Source: Candidatus Brocadiia bacterium (GTDB lineage Bacteria > Planctomycetota > DG-23 > SLPQ01). Taken from it: a DNA stretch of 34,293 nucleotides. The notes beneath the pieces were generated by a model. It saw nothing but the letters and a program-made list of their open reading frames with translations. It was not told the DNA's origin and did no database searches. Positions 27,354 to 34,293 of the stretch are shown one piece after another. The number at the start of each line of letters is the position of its first letter. Positions within the stretch are counted from its first letter, which is position 1. Made by a program: the position numbers and the translations under genes. The stretch covers positions 1 to 34,293 of the forward strand of contig SLPQ01000201.1 of NCBI GenBank assembly GCA_007131925.1, in the 5' to 3' direction.

Positions 27354-29486
27354 CTAACCGCGGCGCTTTATCCTGCCTTTAAGCGCCAGATCCAGACGGC
27401 GCGAGGAAAGATCAATGTCCTTAACAGTGACGATCACAGGGTCCCCGAGGCGATATGACTCGCCTTTTCTCCCGCTTGTCAGCCTGCGTCCGCGCTCATC
27501 GAAGCGCATGTTCGCACCGGGAAGCTCGCTGACATGCACGAAGCCGTCCACTACAAGGCTTGCGAGCTCCACGAAAATTCCAAATGGCTTGACGCCGGTG
27601 ATTATCCCTTCGTACTCGCCCTCAGGATGCTTTTCAAGGTATCGCAGGGTCTTGAGCTTAGTCAGCTCACGCTCAGCCGCCTCGGCCCTTCTCGAGAGCT
27701 CAGAGCACCTGAGCGCTATCTGCGGCAGGCGGGCCGACCACCATTCGCGGCGCTGGTCGCTCAGGGAGCCGGTGAGGTATTCGTCAAGTATCTGATGTAT
27801 GACGAGGTCGCTGTAGCGCCGGATTGGTGACGTGTAGTGCGAATAGTGCGTGCTAGCAAGTGCATAATGGCCCTTCGCTTCCGGTGAGTACTCGGCGCGC
27901 CTCATGGACTTGAGAACGGCAAGGTTTATCACCGGCGACTCGGGCCGCCCGCGCGCGCGCTTGAGTATATCCTGCATCTGGTGCCGGTCGGAGACGTCCC
28001 GGATGACAAATCCCATGCTGGTCAGAAATATTTTCAGCGCCTGCAGATCGTCCGCCGATGGCTCATCGTGGATTCTGCGCAAGTGGGGCAGGTTGCGCGT
28101 GGTCATAAACTCAGCTACAGCCTCGTTGGCAGCCACCATAAACATCTCAATGAGCTTGTGCGATGCATCGTGAACGACCGGCCTGACCTCGACAACTTCT
28201 CCCGCGCCGTCCATTTCGAGCTCGACCTCCGGCATGTCCAGCTCGAGCATGCCGGCTTCGAGGCGCCTCTTCTCGAGTATCCTCGCAAGCTCGGCCGTCT
28301 CGCTGAGAAGTCCACGGATATCTTCGTTGAGCTCCAGACCCTCCGGCTCGCGCCCAGCCAAAAAAGCCGATGCCTGCTCATAGGTCATGCGCTTGGCGGA
28401 GCGTATGACGCTCTTGTGGATCTCGTGTCCGAGAAGCTCACCCCTGCGGTTGTAGCGCAGTATGACCGTCTTGGCGAGGCGGTCTTCATTTTCGCGCAGT
28501 GAGGCGATGCCGTTGGAAATCTCGTGCGGCAGCATGGGGATAACTCTGGTGGGCAGGTAGACGCTTGTGGCGCGCCTGGCGGCATCCTCATCGAGCGCCG
28601 ATCCCACCTTGGCGTACTGTGAGACGTCTGCGATGTGAACGCCGAGCAGCCAGCCATCGGCGGTGCGCTTGATGCTTATCGCATCATCGAAATCCCGAGC
28701 ATGCACAGGGTCGATCGTTATGACGGTGCGATCGCGCAGGTCAAGGCGCCCCTCCAGATCGCTCGATCTGATGCTCTCGGGTATGCTGCGGGCCTGCTGT
28801 AGCGTCTCGGGGCGAAACTCTTCCGGCAGGTCAAACTCGCGTATCACCGCGGGAGTATCGGTAGTCGGGTCTGATGCGGCCCCGAGGACCTCGACGACCA
28901 CACCACCGGGCGTTCCGCCTGCGCGCGGCCAAGACTGCACCTCTACCACCACCTTCTCGCCTGTACGCGCACGGACGCCCTCGGTTAACGAAGCGTCGAT
29001 TTGCCTTATGGCCGATGCCCCGTCCACAAGGACACGTCCGCCCCCGTCATGCGACTGGAAGGTTCCCACGAAGTTGACACGGTGCCGTTTGACCACGTAC
29101 TCGACCTTGCCAGAGGGCTGGCCAAAGCGGCCCTTGCTCCTGGTGATGCGCGCCGCGACGAGGTCGCCGTCTGTTGCAGAGCGCATATCCTGCTGTGCGA
29201 CATAGATGTCATGGCGGTGTCTGTCGCGGTCGAGGGGCACTACAAAGCCGAAGCCCGCCTTGGCAACGTCAAGGTTTCCGATCACAAGGTCGGCGCGCTG
29301 CGGAAGTGTGTAGCGCCCTCCCGCAAGCCTTGCTATGCGGCCCTGGTACTCGAGTGCTTCAAGGTTTGCGTATAAGGTGTCAAGCTGGCCTTCGGGTATT
29401 TTCAGCTTTTCGGCAAGGTCTTTGGCTGTGGCGGGGGTATACTTCTTTTTTCTAAGCTCTTTGATGATGCTTTGCGTATGGAGCAT
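27354..29486 (-). CDS. rnr: Ribonuclease R (VacB/RNase II family exoribonuclease)
   Basis: Catalytic region ITIDPVHARDFDDAISIKR, GVHIADVSQYAKVGSALDEDAARRATSVYLPTRVIPMLPHEISNGIASL, HYTSPIRRYSDLVIHQ, C-terminal S1 YEGIITGVKPFGIFVEL. Start uncertain (29486 or 29543). Confidence 0.96.
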   Translation of the reverse strand: MLHTQSIIKELRKKKYTPATAKDLAEKLKIPEGQLDTLYANLEALEYQGRIARLAGGRYTLPQRADLVIGNLDVAKAGFGFVVPLDRDRHRHDIYVAQQDMRSATDGDLVAARITRSKGRFGQPSGKVEYVVKRHRVNFVGTFQSHDGGGRVLVDGASAIRQIDASLTEGVRARTGEKVVVEVQSWPRAGGTPGGVVVEVLGAASDPTTDTPAVIREFDLPEEFRPETLQQARSIPESIRSSDLEGRLDLRDRTVITIDPVHARDFDDAISIKRTADGWLLGVHIADVSQYAKVGSALDEDAARRATSVYLPTRVIPMLPHEISNGIASLRENEDRLAKTVILRYNRRGELLGHEIHKSVIRSAKRMTYEQASAFLAGREPEGLELNEDIRGLLSETAELARILEKRRLEAGMLELDMPEVELEMDGAGEVVEVRPVVHDASHKLIEMFMVAANEAVAEFMTTRNLPHLRRIHDEPSADDLQALKIFLTSMGFVIRDVSDRHQMQDILKRARGRPESPVINLAVLKSMRRAEYSPEAKGHYALASTHYSHYTSPIRRYSDLVIHQILDEYLTGSLSDQRREWWSARLPQIALRCSELSRRAEAAERELTKLKTLRYLEKHPEGEYEGIITGVKPFGIFVELASLVVDGFVHVSELPGANMRFDERGRRLTSGRKGESYRLGDPVIVTVKDIDLSSRRLDLALKGRIKRRG

Positions 29487-29532
29487 AAGGCCTCTGCAGC
29501 TTGAGGGAATGTATTCACCGGCAACAAGCGCG

Positions 29533-30438
29533 CTATCTGCCATAAGTGGCCCAGAAATCCTCCTCGGGCCTGACCGACGCCGCGTCAACGATCTCGATCT
29601 TCCTTATGTATGTGCGCTCCCAGCTGTAGCCGCGATGGTCCCAGCGAGTGTCGCCGATTCGTTCGGCGATGTTGAACCCGTCTATAACCCGGCCGAAGAC
29701 AGTTATCGTACCCTCGTGATCGGAACCGTCGGTGAGAAGTATCATAAACTCGCTGGATACTTGCGGGGCCTCCTGCGAGGAAAGCGCTACCAGCGTGCCG
29801 GGAACCGGAGATACATTGTTAAACTCCATGTTAAGCCAGTAGCCGGCCGATCCTCCTCTCATGCCGGTGGGGGATCCGGCCTGTATGTAATTGTAAGGCA
29901 GGCTGCGATGAAAATAGAGGCCATCATAGAATCCGTTTTCAACCAGGTAAAAGAAGTTTTTGCACGTTCGCGGCGCCAGCTCAGGATAAAGCTCTACGGT
30001 GATGGTTCCCATGCTCGTGTGTATGAGAGCGGCTTTACCCTCCATGGCGGCGATGTCCGCAGGGGAGATCCTGGTGTCCGGGGGCGGCAGGATCTTGTCT
30101 GGCGGCACTACTAACGGCGTTGCAGCATCCATCTCTTCAGGCGGCTCCAGATCGTCTTCCAAGTCTGCGCCCGCCATCAAAACATTGTATTCATACTGGC
30201 TGATTCGTTCGGACTCGAGCTCCGCTCTCAAAAAATCTCCTACCGACTTCCCGATCGTAAAGGCCTCCTGCTTTGCCAGCTCAAGCTGCAGTGCCTCCCT
30301 GCGCGCGGTGTAGTAGGCATTGCCCAGGTAGCCTACCCCGGTTATAACGAAAATGACCAGAAACATGCCAAGAAATACCATGATGAGCTTGGTCACTATG
30401 ATGCTCGCGCCGTCCCGATCAGCAGCATTCTCAGACAT
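29533..30438 (-). CDS. Membrane-anchored cyclophilin-type peptidyl-prolyl cis-trans isomerase
   Basis: N-terminal TM VTKLIMVFLGMFLVIFVITGVGYLG; cyclophilin motifs MGTITVELYPELAPRTCKNFFYLVENGFYDGLYFHRSLPYNYIQAGSPTG, SSEFMILLTD, TVFGRVIDG. Confidence 0.93.
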   Translation of the reverse strand: MSENAADRDGASIIVTKLIMVFLGMFLVIFVITGVGYLGNAYYTARREALQLELAKQEAFTIGKSVGDFLRAELESERISQYEYNVLMAGADLEDDLEPPEEMDAATPLVVPPDKILPPPDTRISPADIAAMEGKAALIHTSMGTITVELYPELAPRTCKNFFYLVENGFYDGLYFHRSLPYNYIQAGSPTGMRGGSAGYWLNMEFNNVSPVPGTLVALSSQEAPQVSSEFMILLTDGSDHEGTITVFGRVIDGFNIAERIGDTRWDHRGYSWERTYIRKIEIVDAASVRPEEDFWATYGR

Positions 30439-30501
30439 GATTTCCCTATCTCCAAAAGCAGAAACTACTTATCACGGCAAGGCAATTCCCGCCGAATAAC
30501 T

Positions 30502-30530
30502 ATAGTAAGGGCGGTCTTACCGGTTGTCAA
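30502..30530 (-). promoter_or_regulatory. Sigma70-type promoter for the cyclophilin/RNase R operon
   Basis: On the minus strand: TTGACA (30530-30525), 17-nt spacer, TACTAT (30507-30502), 64 nt upstream of the ATG at 30438. Confidence 0.6.
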
Positions 30531-30666
30531 CTCCCCATCTCAAAGGCAATACGGCCCACTCCTCAAACTCAATTACGCAGAAAAAGTGCGTGCGTTTGGA
30601 ACGTCCAGCCGGGGCGGCTGCCAGCGGGCCGTGGCAAAGGGCTCCTGACAGCCTCTGCACCGCCGT

Positions 30667-31554
30667 CTACAACAGGGCTGTAGAAAAGTAGCGTTCTGCG
30701 CGGTCGGGCAGGACTGTCGCTACCATGCCTGAGTTTTTGGCCGCCAAGCGCCGGGCGGCCCAGATATTTGCGCCCGATGATATGCCCACCAGCAGGCCGA
30801 AGTCCATGCCGAGCTCCCTGGTTGTCGCTATGGCATCCTCGTCGCTTACCTCTATTACATCGTCGACCATTGAAACGTCCAGTATCTCGGGTATGAAGCC
30901 ATCTCCTATGCCCTGTATCTGGTGAAGCCCGGGCTCATGACCAAGGAGGGCTGACGCGTTTCTTGGCTCGACGGCTACTATACGGACGCCTTCACGATGT
31001 TCCCTTAGAAACTTACCAACGCCCTGGAGCGTGCCACCTGAGCCGACCCCCGCCACGAAGCAGTCAACTTCGCCGGACATCTGCCGCCATAGCTCGACGG
31101 CGGTAGTTTCGTAATGAATACGTGGGTTGTCCGGATTTTCGAACTGTTGCGGCACATATATGCGTGGATCTGCTCCTGCCATTCGCCTGACGGCCTCGAC
31201 TGCACCGGCGATGCCTTCGCTGTCAGGGGTCAGCAGGAGCTCAGCTCCCAGGGCTCTTATAATCTTCTTTCTCTCTTCGCTCATCCCCTCGGGCATGACT
31301 ATCTTGACCGTGTAACCCTTGAGCCTGCCCACAAGTGCCACACCGATGCCGGTGTTGCCGCTTGTGGGCTCCATTATTATTGAGTTCTTGGTGAGCTTAC
31401 GGTCACGCTCTGCGCCTTCCAGCATCGCCAGGGCCACCCGGTCCTTTATACTTCCCCCAGGATTGAGAAACTCCGCCTTCGCGAAAATCCGCTCGGCCCC
31501 CAGCCTTATAAGCGGCGTATTGCCGATAAGGTCGAGTATATTGTCCGTAAGCAT
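30667..31554 (-). CDS. cysK: PLP-dependent cysteine synthase
   Basis: MLTDNILDLIGNTPLIRLG, AEFLNPGGSIKDRVAL, IMEPTSGNTGIGVALVGRLKGY, VAGVGSGGTLQGVGKFL, LVGISSGANIWAARRLA. Confidence 0.95.
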   Translation of the reverse strand: MLTDNILDLIGNTPLIRLGAERIFAKAEFLNPGGSIKDRVALAMLEGAERDRKLTKNSIIMEPTSGNTGIGVALVGRLKGYTVKIVMPEGMSEERKKIIRALGAELLLTPDSEGIAGAVEAVRRMAGADPRIYVPQQFENPDNPRIHYETTAVELWRQMSGEVDCFVAGVGSGGTLQGVGKFLREHREGVRIVAVEPRNASALLGHEPGLHQIQGIGDGFIPEILDVSMVDDVIEVSDEDAIATTRELGMDFGLLVGISSGANIWAARRLAAKNSGMVATVLPDRAERYFSTALL

Positions 31555-31654
31555 ACTTGTGCTCTCCCAATACAACAGGCAGTCAGCGGCCTGGGACAAT
31601 CAGCCTTGCACGGCAAACCCCATTGTTCACCGCAGCCGTCCTGTGATTACCAGG

Positions 31655-32368
31655 CTACCCCATTGCGACAAATGGCCGAAAGCTTGTCACGATCTCACGT
31701 CGCCATGACCGGATCTCGCCATCGACGATAACCTCGACCTTACGCGCCGCTTTTTGACATATACACACCAGGTCCCCAATGTCGCCATCGACGGAGATAA
31801 GGGCAAGCCCCACGTGGGGGCGCCCCGGGGGACCGAAAACGAGAAATGCACCCGCCGCGAAGCCGGCGGTGTCCTTGAGCAGCTTGATTGCGGCTGAGCC
31901 ATCGGGTACAGGGCCGATGGAGACAAACAGCTCCTCGTCCTCGTTCATATAGTCTGCCGGCGGTATGATAACGCCGGGTGTGTAATAGCCTGTGACAGGG
32001 ACCAGCTCAGCGTAAAGCCTCTTTGAAGCGCTCTGCCGGCTCATAATGACCGTTGCACGTTCGGCGGCCTCCCGGGAGGCCGCCGCATCGAAGCCGGCCT
32101 CTGCAAGGAGTCTTCTCGCGGCGGGGTTGGCCTTTTCCCACAGCGCAGCCTGTCGCAGTGCCTCTGCCTGCCCAGAGGCAAGCTTCCAGCGTGCAATCAT
32201 CTCCTCGAGCCTGTCAAGCGAAGGGGGCTTTTCCTTGCCCTTTGAAACCTTTGACAGCCAGCCTCGATCGACTCCAGCTATCCGCGCTGCATTCGCAATC
32301 GACCCCATGCGCATACATATCCGGCCCACAAGCGAGGCAAAAGTCTTCCCGGTAGTGCCCTTTTTCAC
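31655..32368 (-). CDS. XRE-type helix-turn-helix regulator with possible S24/LexA-like C-terminal domain
   Basis: N-terminal HTH-like SIANAARIAGVDRGWLSKVSKGKEKPPSLDRLEEMIARW; C-terminal VPVTGYYTPG...AIKLLKDTAGFAAGAFLVFGPP vaguely S24-like but lacking clear catalytic motifs. Confidence 0.65.
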   Translation of the reverse strand: MKKGTTGKTFASLVGRICMRMGSIANAARIAGVDRGWLSKVSKGKEKPPSLDRLEEMIARWKLASGQAEALRQAALWEKANPAARRLLAEAGFDAAASREAAERATVIMSRQSASKRLYAELVPVTGYYTPGVIIPPADYMNEDEELFVSIGPVPDGSAAIKLLKDTAGFAAGAFLVFGPPGRPHVGLALISVDGDIGDLVCICQKAARKVEVIVDGEIRSWRREIVTSFRPFVAMG

Positions 32369-32501
32369 CAGACGCTCTCCGCAATGTCAGAATTATTAAA
32401 CCGAATAAGCGGGGCCGGAGTCCATAAGAGTATATAAAAAAAGCTTTTCTTGTTTTAGGTTTTTTTCTTTACCGGAACTTGACGGAGCGGATAATGCGGG
32501 C

Positions 32502-32515
32502 GTAGCGTACGCTAC
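32502..32515. repeat. 14-bp perfect palindrome (candidate operator)
   Basis: GTAGCGTACGCTAC equals its own reverse complement. Confidence 0.6.
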
Positions 32516-32733
32516 ACACGCTGTTTTCAGGGTGAATAAAGCTATAAATCTCAGGCAACCGCGGTGCGTTTGTTATGTCAGTTAGAGCGCGGTTTGCCGG
32601 CGCCAGAGAGGCACTTTGCACGCGATCAGGGTCTCTGTCTGATTGTCGGCCCGGGCGCTTAACGATTTTCGTTTGTGGCTTGACCCTGAGGGCTGGAGCT
32701 TCTGTTTGAAAGATTAACAGCAAAGGTTCTATT

Positions 32734-32884
32734 CCAGGCGCGGCGCCCGCCGGCGGAGAAGGTCCCTCCGGCGGGTACCGGGCTACGTGCCCGGCGGCCC
32801 CGCTGCCGCGCCTGGCATTTCTGCGTGCGCCCGCCGGCATGCCTGGTCTCGCATGAGGTCGTGAGGGCCACACCAGGCCTTTTT
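32734..32884 (+). ncRNA. Candidate structured ncRNA: three-way-junction-like element followed by an intrinsic terminator
   Basis: Closing stem CCAGGCGCGGC (32734-32744)/GCCGCGCCTGG (32805-32815), 11 bp perfect; inner hairpins CCCGCCGG/CCGGCGGG (32746-32753/32768-32775) and CCGGGC/GCCCGG (32778-32783/32789-32794); terminator GCCTGGT/ACCAGGC + T5 (32841-32884). Not a family I recognise. Confidence 0.4.
32841..32884 (+). terminator. Intrinsic terminator-like hairpin with T5 tract
   Basis: GCCTGGT...ACCAGGC stem with inner CTCGC/GTGAG stem, followed by CTTTTTA on the + strand. Confidence 0.55.
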
Positions 32885-33110
32885 ACAGGTCGGGCGCGTC
32901 GCAAGCTTGACTCACCAGCGGCGAGCCAATGCGTACATGATTGGTTGTTTCTTCTGTGATCGCCTGGTGTCGTGCAGGGCATGGCCCTTTCAAGTGCCGG
33001 CAGGATCTGTCTCCTTTCCCCCGAGTTTCCGCGCCAGACGACCTGGCGGCCGGCTTGCCCTCATGAAGTGCTATTACCAACATAAATGAGGCCGCGCCTG
33101 CAGGTACGTC

Positions 33111-33139
33111 TTGCCTTTCTCTCGCGGTTTTCCGATAAT
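33111..33139 (+). promoter_or_regulatory. Candidate sigma70-type promoter for the URO-D-like gene
   Basis: TTGCCT (33111-33116), 17-nt spacer, GATAAT (33134-33139), then SD-like AAGGAAAGGTGG (33164-33175) 8 nt before the ATG. Confidence 0.5.
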
Positions 33140-33183
33140 AAAGCGATGCTCATCTGGCTGCTTAAGGAAAGGTGGTGGGTCTT

Positions 33184-34293
33184 ATGAAATGGGAAATCCC
33201 CCGACAGGAACAAAGCTATTTGCGCGGGCTCGCCGCGAAGCAGGCCGAGTACGCAGCCTTGCCGGTAATGCTGGAGCGGCGGAAAATGTGGTACGCTTTG
33301 AACGACGGCGAGCCTGGCGCGCGCCCGCCTATCATTATCGAGACTGTGACCTTTGACCGTGACTTCATGCCCGAAGGCATCCTGCGTTGCACGTCGGATG
33401 CCGGCCAGTGCATAGAACGACAGCTGCTGCGAAACATCAGAAATCATGAGCTGATTGACGACGACAAGGTCATTCCGGACTTTTTCCAGGTGGATTGGTT
33501 TACAGATATAGATGAATTCGGCGTCGAGATACCTACCGAGAGACTTAAAGATTCCCAAGGCATCGAGACAGGTTATCGCTATCTCCACCCGATAAAAGAC
33601 ATAAGGCGGGACATCGAGATGCTGCGCCCGGCGCAGTGCAGCGTGGACCGCGAGGGTACAATGGCGTGGAAGGCATTTGTCGAGGAGGTCCTTGACGGTG
33701 CGCTTGAGGTTCAGCTCGCCGGGCGCGCTGCGCGCGGCACCATGCTTACCAACCGCGTCGTCAAACTTATGGGAATGGAGGCATATTTTCTGGCAATGTA
33801 CGATGCACCCGACCACCTGCACCGACTGATGGGCTATCTCAGAGACAATGCACTCAGGCAGATGCGATGGGCAGAGAGCGAAGGGCTGCTGGTACTGAAC
33901 AATACTAACCAGACCAGCTTCGGCTCGAGTTACAACTTTACTACCAGGTTGCCGGCGCCGGATTACAATGGCGGGCCCGCGAGGATGCAAGACATGTGGG
34001 GCTGCGCCAATTCCCAGGAAACCATAGGCATCTCGCCGTCAATGTACAACGAGTTCTGCTTTCCATACTATAGCGACGCATGTGAGCCATTGGGGCTGCT
34101 TTACTATGGCTGCTGTGAGCCGGCACATCCCTTCTGGCAGGACATAAGCCGCCTTCCGCACCTCAAGAAGGTCTCGATATCCCGCTGGTGCGATGAGCGG
34201 GTGATGGGGGAGGCCCTTCGCGGTAGCGATATTGTTTACTCGCGCAAGCCCCATCCGAACTTCCTCAGTGTTGATGAGAAACTCAAGGAGGAG
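33184..34293 (+). CDS. Uroporphyrinogen decarboxylase-superfamily protein (divergent, non-HemE-like), 3'-truncated by the window edge
   Basis: Open frame of 370 codons from ATG 33184 to the window end, no stop (hence missing from the ORF track): MKWEIPRQEQSYLRGLAAKQAEYAALPVMLERRKMWYALNDGEPGARPPIIIETVTF...CANSQETIGISPSMYNEFCFPYYSDACEPLGLLYYGCCEPAHPFWQDISRLPHLKKVSISRWCDERVMGEALRGSDIVYSRKPHPNFL. Clear SD upstream. Confidence 0.82.
   Translation, partial: MKWEIPRQEQSYLRGLAAKQAEYAALPVMLERRKMWYALNDGEPGARPPIIIETVTFDRDFMPEGILRCTSDAGQCIERQLLRNIRNHELIDDDKVIPDFFQVDWFTDIDEFGVEIPTERLKDSQGIETGYRYLHPIKDIRRDIEMLRPAQCSVDREGTMAWKAFVEEVLDGALEVQLAGRAARGTMLTNRVVKLMGMEAYFLAMYDAPDHLHRLMGYLRDNALRQMRWAESEGLLVLNNTNQTSFGSSYNFTTRLPAPDYNGGPARMQDMWGCANSQETIGISPSMYNEFCFPYYSDACEPLGLLYYGCCEPAHPFWQDISRLPHLKKVSISRWCDERVMGEALRGSDIVYSRKPHPNFLSVDEKLKEE

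Noticed and set aside
32551-32570. AGGCAACCGCGGTG resembling a T-box (AGGGTGGNACCGCG) sequence
   Set aside because: Lacks the UGG that pairs with the tRNA acceptor end; no Stem I or specifier features, and no aminoacyl-tRNA synthetase or amino-acid gene immediately downstream.
32571-32600. GTTAGAG and flanks considered as an integron attC-like site
   Set aside because: Core does not match GTTRRRY/RYYYAAC and there is no integron integrase or cassette arrangement.
32721-32745. GGTTCTATTCC resembling a tRNA T-loop
   Set aside because: Flanking 5-nt arms are not complementary, position 57 is not a purine, and no acceptor or anticodon stems found.
32469-32982. Minus-strand ORFs of 134 and 107 aa in the intergenic region
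   Set aside because: No family resemblance, Pro/Ala/Arg-rich segments derived from GC-rich hairpins, no convincing SD.
32369-33183. RNase P RNA, tmRNA, SRP RNA, cobalamin/TPP/SAM riboswitches considered for the structured gap
   Set aside because: No hallmark motifs recognised on either strand by eye; needs cmscan to exclude formally.
33061-33990. 309-aa minus-strand ORF MHPRGPAIVIRRRQ...
   Set aside because: Antisense to the clear + strand URO-D-superfamily frame, which has SD, promoter and family-like sequence; the minus product has no recognisable domain.
1-34293. CRISPR arrays, transposases, prophage genes, defence-system genes
   Set aside because: No regularly spaced repeats, no recognisable mobile or defence genes in any frame. 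The PIN-PhoH protein is the only nuclease-like ATPase fusion and is a known family.

Overview
The window is one gene-dense stretch of a GC-rich bacterial chromosome, made up mostly of housekeeping genes in operon-like runs. In order: folE-dapA-pdxJ-HEAT protein (-); GNAT, alpha/beta hydrolase, YbaK-like, PduO-type ATR (+); an orphan pseudopilin (-); PIN-PhoH ATPase, tRNA-binding protein, recN, PIG-L (+); two consecutive ECF sigma/anti-sigma pairs (-); lspA-traR/dksA (-); histidine kinase (-); csp (-); pnp and rpsO (-); a secreted protein, ftsY, PHP, nusB, ribH (-); tatC and a CobA-HemD fusion (+); ruvX-manC (-); a second PHP protein (-); RNase R and a membrane-anchored cyclophilin (-); cysK (-); an XRE-type regulator (-); and a right-edge-truncated uroporphyrinogen-decarboxylase-superfamily gene (+). 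The ORF track misses the last gene because its stop codon lies outside the window. The gene families (H-x9-DG-like pseudopilin, RsiW-like anti-sigmas, divergent URO-D paralogue) are compatible with an Armatimonadota/Planctomycetota-like bacterium, but that is inference only. I saw no CRISPR array, tRNA, rRNA, transposase or phage gene. The most unusual part is the ~815-bp non-coding gap 32369-33183. It holds a 14-bp perfect palindrome, a series of long inverted repeats (including a very stable candidate three-way junction with an 11-bp perfect closing stem) and an intrinsic terminator-like hairpin. A separate good promoter lies further downstream, next to the URO-D-like gene. This could be an undescribed structured ncRNA locus, but that is unproven from one sequence. 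Start codons were adjusted from the ORF track where the N-terminal extension overlaps a neighbouring gene or family similarity starts later.
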